The notes under the pieces were generated by a model that did not search any database, had not been told where the DNA came from, and saw only the letters and a list, made by a program, of their open reading frames with translations. Shown piece after piece: positions 17,188 to 25,396 of a stretch of 42,345 bases of DNA (the stretch's first letter is position 1; the number at the start of each line of letters is the position of its first letter). This DNA comes from Planctomycetota bacterium (GTDB taxonomy: Bacteria > Planctomycetota > B15-G4 > JADJEK01), in the NCBI GenBank assembly GCA_016213895.1, contig JACQZJ010000067.1, positions 1 through 42,345 on the forward strand. The letters are read 5' to 3'. Position numbers and translations under genes: made by a program.

Positions 17188-19560
17188 ATGGACCGTCGAC
17201 AGGGAACGGTGGAGCGTGCGGTCACGATCGACTCGCTCCCACTCTCCAACCGGACGCTTTCCCGGCTGCGGGAAGCGGGCATCGTCTCGGCCGAGGAGCT
17301 CGCGGCGCGCACGGATGACGATCTGCTGGCGCTGCGCGGCTTCGGCCACACCTGTCTGCGCGAGGTGCGCGCGGCCCTGCGCGTGCAGCCGCCGAATGCC
17401 GGCGTCCCCGCCGTGCCGTTCGACGACAGCTCGTTCCCGGGCGACCTGGCCGAGACGCTCCTCGCTCTGCCGCTTCGCCACCTGCCGATCTCGAACCGGG
17501 CGCGCGGCGTGTTCGCGCGTGAGGGGATCGAGACGGTCGCGGACTACGTGCACGCCGGCGCGCGCAGGCTGCTCGAGCTGCGCAACCTCGGCGCCACCAC
17601 GCTCGCGGCGGTGAACCGCGTCATCAACGCCGCGCAGCGCATGCTCGCCCAGGGCGGCGGCGCCGGCGCGCAGCCTTTCCCGGCGCCCGAACTCGTCGGC
17701 GTGGACCTGCGCCTCGACCCGCGCCTCTCCCAGGTGCCGGTCGCCGCTCTCGACCTGCCCCGCCGCGCGCGCCGCGCCTGCCAGGACCTGGGACTGCGCA
17801 CGCTGCGCGACCTCACGCGCGTGTCGGCGAACGAGCTGCTCGTGCGCCGCAACTTCGGCCAGGCCACCCTGCGCCGCATCCAGGGCGAGATGGAGCGCTT
17901 CCTGCACGGTCAGACCGGAAACTGGCCCGAGGACTTCGCGGGCACCCTGGAACAGATCCTGGGCCGCCTGCAGCCCAAGGAAAGGCGCCTGGTCGAGCTG
18001 CGCGAGGGACGCGACCGCGACCAGCCGCACACCCTGACCGAAGCGGGCGCGGCCATGGAGATCACCGAGTCGCGCGCCTGCCAGATCGAGCACTCGGCCT
18101 GGGCCAAACTCAGGCGCTTCAGCGCGGGCATCACCGATCCGGCCGCGGACAACGCCGTCGCCGTCCTGATGCGGCACGGCGGCGTGGCCGATCCCGCTGT
18201 CCTGCAGGACTCGCCTTTCTTCGCCCAGGGCGGCCTGCGGCCGGGCTTCGTCGCGCGCATGCTGGCGCGCCTTCTGCCCCACCGGCTGGCGCGCCTCGCC
18301 GACGGCCGCCTGGCCGCGGTGCCCGCGGCCACGCTGTGCACGCTGGCCGCGCGCCTGCGCAAGCGCCTGCGCCGCTCCACGGAATCGCTCTCCCTGCGCG
18401 CGCTCACGAGCGAAGTGCTGCGAGGGCTCGATCTCGGCGAGGAGCGCCTCGCCCTGGTGCGCGCGCTGTGCGAGGCCTTGTTCGGGCGCGAGGTCGCGGC
18501 CGGTCCGGACGGCGAAGTCCTGGTGCGCACGCAGTGCCAGGGCCTCGGCGACGACCTCAGGCAGATCCTCCTCGCCGAGGGCAAGGCGCTGCACTTCAGC
18601 GAGGTGGCGCAGCGCCTCGCCCTTCCTCCTCTCCTGCGTCTCGGCCTGAGCGAGGAGAAGGTGCGCCTGCGGCTGTGCCGCGACCGCCGCTTCGTGCTGG
18701 TGCGGCGCGGCCTCTACGACCTGCGCGAGCGCTTCTCGGTGCAGGCGAGCCTCAAGACCGCGCTCGCCGACGCCGCGCTGCAGCTCCTCAAGGACTCCGG
18801 CCGCCCCACCTCGGTGGCGCTGCTCGGCGCCGCGCTGCGCGCGCGCTCCCAGTTCGCCGGCGTCAGCGAGTTCGTGCTGGCGGCCGTGCTGCGCGAGGAC
18901 GAGCGCTTCGCGCACCTCGGCCGCGGGACGTTCGCGCCGGCCGGCAGCCGCGCCACCGCCGTCCAGCACGTCTCCGAGATCCTGGAGTCGATCCTCTCCG
19001 CGGCCGGAGGCCCGCTCTCCTACTCCGAGCTGAAGCGGCGCGTGCAGGAGCGCCGCCAGGTGAGCGACGGCGCGATCTCGGCCACGCTCGTCGGCCGCGG
19101 CACGTTCCTGCGCGTGGCGCGCGGCATGTTCGACCTGGCGGAGCGCTACCCGTTCGACGGCGCGGCGCGCGAGCGCATCGCGCGCCAGGCCAGGGAACGC
19201 ATCGCCGCGGCGGGCGGCGTCATGCCGCTCGACCTGCTCGCCGAGCACCTCGACGGCTGCGCGCCTGGACTCGCGGCGCCGCCCGCGGCGATCCTGATCG
19301 GCGACCTGCTGCGCCGCACTGGCGGCTTCGAGTTCCTCGGCAGCGGCTACGTCGGCCTGGCGGGAAGCGATCTCTCCGAGTCGCTGGCGCGCCGCGCGCT
19401 CGACGTGCTGCTGCGCGAGGGAGAGCCGCTCAGGCCGACCGCCATCGCGCGCCGCCTCTCCCTGGACCAGGGAGCCGTCGCGTTGCTCAGGAAGATCCTG
19501 CGCAGCGATCGCCGCTTCCTGACCCGCCCGGAGGGCCGCTTCAGCCCCGCGCCGAGCTAG
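17188..19560 (+). CDS. alpha-CTD repeat / sigma-region-4 / multi-winged-helix protein
   Basis: 790 residues from the ATG preceded by GGGGGA; another ATG lies 15 nt upstream (17173), and the residue numbers here count from it. Three helix-hairpin-helix repeats like the RNA polymerase alpha C-terminal domain: 19-70 (LPLSNRTLSRLREAGI...LRGFGHTCLREV), 101-157 (LPISNRARGVFAREGI...LRNLGATTLAAV) and 189-244 (VRRNFGQATLRRI). At 257-317 a sigma70 region-4-like HTH (LQPKERRLVELREG...ITESRACQIEHSAWAKLRRF). From about 455 to the end about five winged-helix units, each closing with a beta-hairpin such as RRGLYDLRE, GRGTFAPAG or ARGMFDLAE, resembling HARE-HTH/RpoE-delta domains. No membrane segment or enzyme motif. 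Likely a DNA- or RNA-polymerase-binding regulator; target unknown. Confidence 0.75.
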   Translation: MDRRQGTVERAVTIDSLPLSNRTLSRLREAGIVSAEELAARTDDDLLALRGFGHTCLREVRAALRVQPPNAGVPAVPFDDSSFPGDLAETLLALPLRHLPISNRARGVFAREGIETVADYVHAGARRLLELRNLGATTLAAVNRVINAAQRMLAQGGGAGAQPFPAPELVGVDLRLDPRLSQVPVAALDLPRRARRACQDLGLRTLRDLTRVSANELLVRRNFGQATLRRIQGEMERFLHGQTGNWPEDFAGTLEQILGRLQPKERRLVELREGRDRDQPHTLTEAGAAMEITESRACQIEHSAWAKLRRFSAGITDPAADNAVAVLMRHGGVADPAVLQDSPFFAQGGLRPGFVARMLARLLPHRLARLADGRLAAVPAATLCTLAARLRKRLRRSTESLSLRALTSEVLRGLDLGEERLALVRALCEALFGREVAAGPDGEVLVRTQCQGLGDDLRQILLAEGKALHFSEVAQRLALPPLLRLGLSEEKVRLRLCRDRRFVLVRRGLYDLRERFSVQASLKTALADAALQLLKDSGRPTSVALLGAALRARSQFAGVSEFVLAAVLREDERFAHLGRGTFAPAGSRATAVQHVSEILESILSAAGGPLSYSELKRRVQERRQVSDGAISATLVGRGTFLRVARGMFDLAERYPFDGAARERIARQARERIAAAGGVMPLDLLAEHLDGCAPGLAAPPAAILIGDLLRRTGGFEFLGSGYVGLAGSDLSESLARRALDVLLREGEPLRPTAIARRLSLDQGAVALLRKILRSDRRFLTRPEGRFSPAPS

Positions 19561-19743
19561 CCCGAACTTCTCATCACCGGTCCGCGCCTGGCCGGCCCTC
19601 GTCGTCGATCTCGTCGTCGCTCGCCGTCAAGGACTCCACCGAGTTGGCATCCTCCGCGCGCCTCGATCTCGGCGGCGATGCCTCGGCCAGGACACCCTGT
19701 CCCGCGGCCGCGTCCCCCTGATCGTCTCAGCCAGTTCTCATCC
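19561..19743. other. 183-nt gap between convergent genes
   Basis: Lies between the stop codons of the multi-winged-helix gene and the exonuclease gene. The minus strand holds a frame of about 50 codons with an acidic, Ser-rich composition (ending near SDDEIDDEG) but no start codon. No strong terminator hairpin was seen. Confidence 0.3.
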
Positions 19744-20358
19744 TCACGCGTTGGGCCGATCCTCGCGCACCGGTGATGAGATGTCCGGGCTGGTTCGCGC
19801 AGCCGCGATCTCGAGCAAACGCGCCAGCATGCGCGCCTGGTGGCGCGCGTCAGCCAGCGCGTTGTGCGCCTCCTCCGCGGCCAGCGGCTCGAGACCGAGG
19901 AGCGGCAGGATCCTCTCCTGGCGCAGCTCCTGCCAGTCGAGATCGAGTACTCCCAGGGCGAGAGAGCGGATGTCCAGGGCCTTGTAGCCGAAGGGGTTCT
20001 CGATCCCGGCCCGATGGAAGAGGTCGTTGACGAACGCCCAGTCGAAGTTGGCGCAGTACCCCACGAAGACGGGTGGATCAGCCGGCGAGGCAACGCCCCG
20101 CAGCCAGCGTTCGACGCGGCGCGCGGCCTCCTCCGGGCCAAGGCCCTCGCGGCGCAGGCGCTCGAGATCAAGGCGGTTCACGGCCATCGCCTGCGGATCG
20201 AGAGCGCCGAGCAGGGGCTGGAGTTCGAGGTACAGCCCGTCGCCGCGCGGCTCATATGTGCCGCCGGCGCGCGCCACTGCCACCGCGCCCAGCGAAAGAA
20301 GGTCGAAGAAGCCCGGCAGGGGACCGCTCGCCTCGACGTCGACCGAGATGTAGACCAC
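19744..20358 (-). CDS. DEDDh 3'-5' exonuclease (RNase T/DnaQ-like)
   Basis: 204 residues. Exonuclease motifs in order: ExoI SVDVEASGP (D7, E9), ExoII GYCANFDWAF (catalytic Asp) and ExoIII AEEAHNALADARHQA (His and Asp), which makes it a DEDDh enzyme with an intact metal site. Family members trim RNA 3' ends or proofread DNA; this lone short form is closest in layout to RNase T-like and oligoribonuclease-like enzymes. GTG start, set by an AGGAAAGG site (20367-20374) 8 nt upstream; a longer open frame upstream crosses the tRNA on the other strand and is not real. The tRNA gene next door is on the opposite strand. Confidence 0.88.
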   Translation of the reverse strand: MVYISVDVEASGPLPGFFDLLSLGAVAVARAGGTYEPRGDGLYLELQPLLGALDPQAMAVNRLDLERLRREGLGPEEAARRVERWLRGVASPADPPVFVGYCANFDWAFVNDLFHRAGIENPFGYKALDIRSLALGVLDLDWQELRQERILPLLGLEPLAAEEAHNALADARHQARMLARLLEIAAARTSPDISSPVREDRPNA

Positions 20359-20390
20359 CTTCGCTGCCTTTCCTGTGCGCGGCCGCGGCC

Positions 20391-20396
20391 AGTGTA
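20391..20396 (-). promoter_or_regulatory. -10 box (TACACT) of the exonuclease gene
   Basis: GCTACACTGG on the minus strand, about 32 nt upstream of the GTG start. A TTGACG lies only 10 nt further upstream, too close to act as a normal -35. Confidence 0.4.
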
Positions 20397-20477
20397 GCAG
20401 CCCGCTCGTCAAGCCAGCCTGGCGCCCGGGCCGGCGTATTTTCCGAGCGGGCAGTGGTCGCCTGCCTCGGCGTCCCG

Positions 20478-20483
20478 TAGACT
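20478..20483 (+). promoter_or_regulatory. -10 box (TAGACT) of the tRNA-Trp gene
   Basis: CGTAGACTTTGG, ending 15 nt before the mature 5' end of the tRNA. -35 not clear. Confidence 0.4.
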
Positions 20484-20498
20484 TTGGTCGTCCGACAC

Positions 20499-20574
20499 GG
20501 GTTGGTAGCTCAACTGGCAGAGCACCTGATTCCAAATCAGGGGGTTGAGGGTTCGATTCCTTCCCGACCCGCCA
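20499..20574 (+). tRNA. tRNA-Trp (anticodon CCA)
   Basis: A complete cloverleaf of 76 nt: acceptor stem GGGTTGG/CCGACCC (one G-T pair), D stem GCTC/GAGC, anticodon stem CCTGA/TCAGG with loop TTCCAAA (anticodon CCA), T stem GAGGG/CCTTC with loop TTCGATT, discriminator G and an encoded CCA tail. It sits between the divergent exonuclease and the M32 peptidase; the peptidase ATG follows 80 nt later and may share the transcript. Confidence 0.95.
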
Positions 20575-20653
20575 GACATGGATCGGGGCGGCGCGCGCCA
20601 GCGGTGCGCGCCGCCCCTTCTTCTTGCGCCAGGGCGCGTCTCCGGGAGGATCC

Positions 20654-22162
20654 ATGGGCATCCGCGAGGACCTGACCTCGCTGTGCGCGGCCTTCGCCGA
20701 GATCCACGACCTGCACGCGGCCTCCAGCCTCCTTTCGTGGGACCAGGAGACGTGCATGCCGCAGAAGGGCCTGGCCGGCCGCGCGCCGGCTCTGGCCGCT
20801 CTCGCCGGCCTGTGCCACGAGAAGCTGTGCGCGCCCCGCGTCGGCGACCTCCTCGAGCGCCTCGCCGAGCGCACCGCCGCGGAAGACCTCTCCGCCGAGG
20901 AGGCCGCGCTCGTGCGCGAAGCACGCCGCGATCACGAGCGCGCGAGCAAGGTGCCGGCGGCGATCGTGCGCGAGGTGGCGGAAGCGAGCAGCAAGGCGCT
21001 CGTCGCCTGGCAGCAGGCGCGCGCCGCGAGCCGCTTTCAAGACTTCGCTCCCCACCTCTCCCGGCTCGTGTCGCTGAAGAAGAGAACCGCCGAGGCGCTG
21101 GGCTACGCCGAGACGCCGTACGACGCCCTGCTGGACGAATTCGAGCCGGGCGTCACGACCTCCTTCCTGCAGCGCCTCTTCCTCGAGCTGCGGGCCGAGC
21201 TCAAGCCCTTCGTCCAGGAAGTCCTCGCCGCGCGCAAGGTGGACGCGGAGCCGGTGCGGCGGCGCTACGAGCCCGCGCGCCAGATCGCCTTCGCGACCGA
21301 GGTGGCGCGCTCCATGGGATTCGACTTCGAAGCGGGCCGCATCGACCGCGCCGCGCACCCCTTCTGCTCGGGCATCCACCGCGGCGACGTGCGCTTGACC
21401 TGGCGCAGCAGCGACGACGACCTGCGGCCGGCGCTCTTCGGCGTCATCCACGAGGCCGGGCACGGCCTCTACGAGCAGGGACTGCCGGAGGCCTGGGCGC
21501 GGACGCCGCTCGGCGAGGCCTCCTCCTACGGCATCCATGAGTCCCAGTCGCGCCTCTGGGAGAACCTGGTGGGCCGCGGCCGGGCCTTCTGGAAGCACTT
21601 CCTGCCGCGCCTGCAGGACTTCTTCCCGGGCGTGGCCGCGGACCTGGACGTGGAGGCGATGTACCGCGCGGTCAACGAGGTCACGCCGTCCTTCATCCGC
21701 ACCGAGGCGGACGAGCTCACCTACAACCTGCACATCGTCTTGCGCTTCGAGATCGAGCGCGATCTGTTCGCGGGGAAGCTCGCGCTCGAGGATCTGCCGG
21801 AGGCCTGGAACAACGGCACGGAGGCCCTGCTCGGCATCCGCCCGGGAAACGACGCGCAGGGGCTGCTCCAGGACATCCACTGGTCGATGGGTTCGTTCGG
21901 CTACTTCCCGAGCTACACGCTCGGCAACCTCTACGCGGCCCAGCTCTTCGACGCAGCGCTCTCCGACATCCCGGACCTGGAGGCGCGTATCGCGCAGGGC
22001 GACCTCCTGCCCCTGCGCGAGTGGCTGCGCGAGAAGGTCCACGCCCGCGGCCGCCTGCTGCAGGCGCGGGACCTCATCCGCGACGTGACCGGCCGGGAGC
22101 CGGGCATGGAGGCGTTCCTCGCCCAAGTCCGGCGGAAGTTCGGGGAGATCTACGGGGTCTGA
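20654..22162 (+). CDS. M32 carboxypeptidase (thermostable carboxypeptidase Taq-like)
   Basis: 502 residues, no signal peptide, cytoplasmic. Zinc site HEAGH (His266, Glu267, His270) followed by the third-ligand segment GIHESQSRLWEN. Other M32 landmarks: an N-terminal LLSWDQETCMP near residue 27, CSGIHRGDVRLT before the zinc site, ELTYNLHIVLRFEIE and IHWSMGSFGYFPSYTLGN near the end. These enzymes remove C-terminal residues from peptides. Length equals the family norm (about 500). A GGGAGG site lies 4 nt before the ATG. Frames starting earlier run through the tRNA and are excluded. Confidence 0.95.
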   Translation: MGIREDLTSLCAAFAEIHDLHAASSLLSWDQETCMPQKGLAGRAPALAALAGLCHEKLCAPRVGDLLERLAERTAAEDLSAEEAALVREARRDHERASKVPAAIVREVAEASSKALVAWQQARAASRFQDFAPHLSRLVSLKKRTAEALGYAETPYDALLDEFEPGVTTSFLQRLFLELRAELKPFVQEVLAARKVDAEPVRRRYEPARQIAFATEVARSMGFDFEAGRIDRAAHPFCSGIHRGDVRLTWRSSDDDLRPALFGVIHEAGHGLYEQGLPEAWARTPLGEASSYGIHESQSRLWENLVGRGRAFWKHFLPRLQDFFPGVAADLDVEAMYRAVNEVTPSFIRTEADELTYNLHIVLRFEIERDLFAGKLALEDLPEAWNNGTEALLGIRPGNDAQGLLQDIHWSMGSFGYFPSYTLGNLYAAQLFDAALSDIPDLEARIAQGDLLPLREWLREKVHARGRLLQARDLIRDVTGREPGMEAFLAQVRRKFGEIYGV

Positions 22163-22191
22163 CCCCGCGCGCGCCGCCAGGCGAGACGCAC

Positions 22192-22239
22192 GAGGCGGGC
22201 GACGCGCCCGGCCCGCGCGGCCGGGAGCGTGCCCGCCTC
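22192..22239. terminator. long bidirectional hairpin between convergent genes
   Basis: A 48-nt near-perfect hairpin: GAGGCGGGC (22192-22200) pairs with GCCCGCCTC (22231-22239), inside it ACGC with GCGT and CCCGGCC (22207-22213) with GGCCGGG (22219-22225), loop CGCGC. It sits between the stops of the M32 and propeller genes. No T-run, but the stem is very stable. Confidence 0.65.
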
Positions 22240-22271
22240 TCCTGGGATGGTGTTCTCGCGTCGCGCCGTCT

Positions 22272-23756
22272 CTACGGCACGAAGGTCACCGCGATCCCGT
22301 TCGACATGTAGTAGCGATACGGCAGCTTGCCCGCGACCTGCGTGAAGTACACGGTGAGCCCGAGCAGGCTGGCCGGCGCCGGCAGCACCCACTGAGCATC
22401 GCCGTTCCCGTCCAGGGTGAACGAGCCCGTGAGCACGATCAGGTCATGGGTGAGGTAGCCGTACGGCGGCAGCGGATGGTTGTAGCCGAGCGGCGTGAGC
22501 CCGATGAGCAGCTGGTAGTTGTCGGAGTCCGCGCCCTTGAAGTCGAGGTTCCACGTGGTGTTGATCGACACCGCGGACGGCGCCGAGAGGAGCGGCGTGG
22601 GCAGCAGGCAGAGCGCGCGCGGCGTAGAGGTCGAGCCGATGGCGACCGAGCTGTCCCAGACGATCTGGCCCTCGCCCGCGTCCTGGGCGTCGAGGTCGCC
22701 GTTCAGGTCCTGGTTCATGATGACCCAGTCGCCCTTCGATGATTCGTTGTAGAAGAGGCGTCCGTTCTCGTCGACCTCCATGCCGTAGCCGATGTACGGA
22801 ACGAGGTGGGTCGCTCCGAAGACACCGGTGTTGTCAGCGTAGATCCACGACTCGCCCGCGTCCTCGAAGTCGCCGTCCGCGTTCGAGTCGCTCAGCCGGA
22901 GGATCTTCCTGAAGGTGCCGGCGCAGTACACGTAGATATCGCCGTCGGGCCCCACGCCCAGACTCGCGGGGAAAGCGAAGCCGGGCTGGCCGGGCTGCGT
23001 GCCGGTGTACGCAACGATCACCTCGCCCGGATCCATGAAGTCGCCGTCGTTGTTGCCGTCCGTCATCCGGTAGAACCCGGGAGTGGAGTAGAAGTCGGAG
23101 ACCCAGAGGCTGGCGGTCAGGCCCGGATCGAGAAGAATGCAGAACGGAACCTGGATGTTGAACGGTCCGGTCGCCGAGTCGTAGGCGATGGTCAACTCGC
23201 CCGCGTCCTGCGCGTCGTTGTCGCCGTTCAGGTCCTCGGCGCGCCACACGAAGTCCGCCGGCGTCGTCCCAGCGCCGGCGTTCGTGCCCCACACGACGCC
23301 GTTGGCGTCGATGGCGAACTCGTTCATCGTGGGCAGGGGAATGCCCGAGGCGTTGGTGGCGTCGAGCCAGACCTGCCACTCGACCGGCGTGGTCGCGTGC
23401 GCGGACCCGTCACCCGTGTAGTCGATCGTGCGCACGATCACGTCTCCCGTGGTGTCCGCGATGAACACGTGGCCGCGCGCGTCCACCGCCACGCAAGACG
23501 GGTTCCCGGTCGCCGGCCCGCCGGCGATCCCGGCGTGGTAGTGGAAGATGGTCTCGCCGGCGCCGTTGAAGTCGAGATCCTGGTTCAGGTTCGCCAGGCG
23601 GTGGATCACGTCGTTGCCGCTGTCGTTCAGGATGATGTCGAAGGTCCGCGCCTGCGGCTTGAGACCGGGAGCGGGACCGGTCTGTGCCGTGCTGTCGTCC
23701 GGCAAGAGAGCAAGAGTCGCCAGGAAGCCGGCCCCCAACAGGAGTGTTCTCTTCAT
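22272..23756 (-). CDS. secreted beta-propeller protein with EF-hand-like loop repeats
   Basis: 494 residues with a signal peptide (1-24; ends STAQ). Four acidic loops of nearly the same form occur at similar spacing: DLNGDNDAQDAGE, DGNNDGDFMDPGE, DSNADGDFEDAGE and DLNGDLDAQDAGE, which resemble the Ca2+-binding loops of EF-hand/dockerin and thrombospondin type 3 repeats. Between them are NHL-like strands (CVAVDARGHVFIADTTGD, FAIDANGVVWG, LGVGPDGDIYVY). The last 100 residues form a beta-rich tail (TWNLDFKGADSDNYQLLIG ... GNGDAQWVLP) like C-terminal domains of other exported planctomycete proteins. Start chosen for its GGAAGG site and the signal peptide. Function unknown; probably extracellular or periplasmic. 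Confidence 0.75.
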   Translation of the reverse strand: MKRTLLLGAGFLATLALLPDDSTAQTGPAPGLKPQARTFDIILNDSGNDVIHRLANLNQDLDFNGAGETIFHYHAGIAGGPATGNPSCVAVDARGHVFIADTTGDVIVRTIDYTGDGSAHATTPVEWQVWLDATNASGIPLPTMNEFAIDANGVVWGTNAGAGTTPADFVWRAEDLNGDNDAQDAGELTIAYDSATGPFNIQVPFCILLDPGLTASLWVSDFYSTPGFYRMTDGNNDGDFMDPGEVIVAYTGTQPGQPGFAFPASLGVGPDGDIYVYCAGTFRKILRLSDSNADGDFEDAGESWIYADNTGVFGATHLVPYIGYGMEVDENGRLFYNESSKGDWVIMNQDLNGDLDAQDAGEGQIVWDSSVAIGSTSTPRALCLLPTPLLSAPSAVSINTTWNLDFKGADSDNYQLLIGLTPLGYNHPLPPYGYLTHDLIVLTGSFTLDGNGDAQWVLPAPASLLGLTVYFTQVAGKLPYRYYMSNGIAVTFVP

Positions 23757-23813
23757 CGCTGCTTTCCTTCCTTGAACCACGTCCGATGGTCGCCGATGCC
23801 GGACCCCGTAAGA

Positions 23814-23838
23814 CTCCGCGCCCGTCTGGCGCGCGGAG
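23814..23838. other. hairpin in the leader of the propeller gene
   Basis: CTCCGCGC (23814-23821) pairs perfectly with GCGCGGAG (23831-23838) across a 9-nt loop. It lies inside the predicted 5' untranslated region of the propeller mRNA. Confidence 0.35.
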
Positions 23839-23892
23839 AGGATTGAAACGCGAGGGTTTGGAAGCCGGCTCGGAGTGAACAACAACAGGTGC

Positions 23893-23921
23893 AGTATACC
23901 ATCCACGAAATGGATCGTCAG
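23893..23921 (-). promoter_or_regulatory. promoter with a spacer palindrome upstream of the propeller gene
   Basis: On the minus strand: -35 CTGACG (23916-23921), exact 17-nt spacer, TGG extension and -10 TATACT (23893-23898). The spacer contains the inverted repeat ATCCA-n5-TGGAT (23901-23915), placed where a repressor could block polymerase. The leader would be about 130 nt. Confidence 0.6.
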
Positions 23922-24008
23922 TCCCCAGACGGCCCTGCCCAGAGGGTTTCCTGCCCTGTTGCTGAGGCGCAACATCCGGGCGCCAGCAGGCCGCGAAGGA
24001 GCCGTCCC

Positions 24009-25396
24009 CTACCTGCCCCAGCGCTCCTCGAACTTGCGCCGCGCCTCTTCGCGGCGCGCTCTCTCCTCGGCGTCCGCGCCGCCGAGCTGCCACGCGTGAT
24101 CCGCGGACTGCATGACTTCCTCGAGCCTCTGCTTCAGCTTCCGCCCCCCCTCGACCTGCTGGCTGTCCCCGGAGGACAGGGCGCGCGCCGCCAGCGCGTC
24201 GAGCGCTGGCGTGAGATCGTTGTAGAACACTCGCGCCACGTCGTAGAGGCCGTGCCAGTGGGTGTAGTCCGGGCCCGCCATGGCCGCGCCGTGGCGCGCC
24301 CGCCGGCCCGCGTGCTGCGCCAGCTCGTACCAGGTCCAGTCGAGGCGCCGCGCGAACGGCGCCCCGTCCGCCAGGAGGGGCTCGGCGAGGTCCATCAGCT
24401 CCTGGCCGGGCCGGGCGAACTTGCCGTTGTACAGCTCGATCACGCCGTCGTACTGCACGAAGAAGTGGTCGGTCAGGCGCTCGCTGTGGCAGGAGCCGCA
24501 CACGTCCTTCATGCTCATGCGGCGCTCCTCCCAGGTGATGTCCATGCTGGCGAGGCCGAGCCGCTCGTCGGCCAGGTCCGCGCGCTCCGCGACGGTCACG
24601 CGGTTGTTCCAGCTGATGCGCAGGCCGGGATCGTGCGTCACGTCCTGGTTCGGCGTGGCCGACAGATGGCACGAGGCGCAGGTCGGGCCGGTGAAGTAGT
24701 CCTCGCCCACGACCCAGCGTGGCGCGTCCAGGCGCACCAGATCCTCGAGCGCGAAGAAGGCGATGCCGTGCTTCGACTCCTCGTAGATCTCCTTCTGCGG
24801 GTGGTCCGGGCCGAGGTGGCACTTGCCGCACGTGTCCGGGTGGCGCGCCTGGGCCACCGAGAACATGTGCGTGGCGTGGCAGGCGTGGCAGGCGCCACGC
24901 GTGCCGTCCGGGTTCCTGCGGCCCACGCCCGTATTCGGCCAGGTCGCCGGGTCGGGCACGGCGCCCTCGAGGAGCTTGATCTGCGAGCCGTGGCACTGCG
25001 CGCAGCCCGCCACGGCCGCGGCGGACACGCCGTCCGGGAAGCCCGCCGTCTTGAAGGCGCGGCTCCCCTCCACCACGTCGGCGAGCACCTGCTGCAGCGA
25101 GTCCTCGACGTCCCCGGCCAGGGCGTGGCGCGAGGCCGAGAACTCGGCCACCTCGCGGTCGTGGCAGCGGGAACAGTCGCGCGGCGTAACGATGTTGGAC
25201 ATCAAGAAGTCGTAGTGCACGTACGCGTCCGGCTCGCCCTCGTTCGCGCTGTGGCACTCGTAGCAGCCGACGTTGGAGCGGAAGTGGCCGCTCGCGCCCC
25301 ACTGGCGGCAGATGCCGGGAGTGTGCCGCTGGTGGCACTCGTAGCAGCCGCGCGTCTCGTCGCTGAGCTCGCGCAGGCCGATGGCCTGCGACTCAT
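24009..25396 (-). CDS. octaheme HAO-like cytochrome c (5' frameshift or unusual start)
   Basis: Eight CxxCH heme sites are read in one frame: two CYECH, then CSRCH, CAQCH, CHACH, CGKCH, CASCH and CGSCH, the arrangement of octaheme hydroxylamine oxidoreductase-like cytochromes, which oxidise hydroxylamine or reduce nitrite/hydroxylamine in the periplasm. The cross-linking Tyr of true HAO cannot be assigned, so direction is unknown. The first ATG (25394-25396), in a perfect ATGA overlap with nrfD, is one frame off; the heme frame has no ATG, GTG or TTG before a GTG at 25220, which would lose two hemes. It carries no recognisable signal peptide. Either a frameshift (real or sequencing) lies between 25396 and about 25370, or the start is non-standard. 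The C-terminal 100 residues are helical and charged. Confidence 0.75.

Noticed and set aside
19575-19735. Acidic 50-codon frame (minus strand) ending SDDEIDDEG
   Set aside because: No start codon and an in-frame stop upstream; could be a gene remnant but cannot be supported.
20391-20415. TTGACG plus TACACT as a complete promoter for the exonuclease
   Set aside because: Only 10 nt between the boxes; kept just the -10.
20484-20675. Short protein starting MVVRHGLVAQLAEHL
   Set aside because: A classic false reading frame through a tRNA gene.
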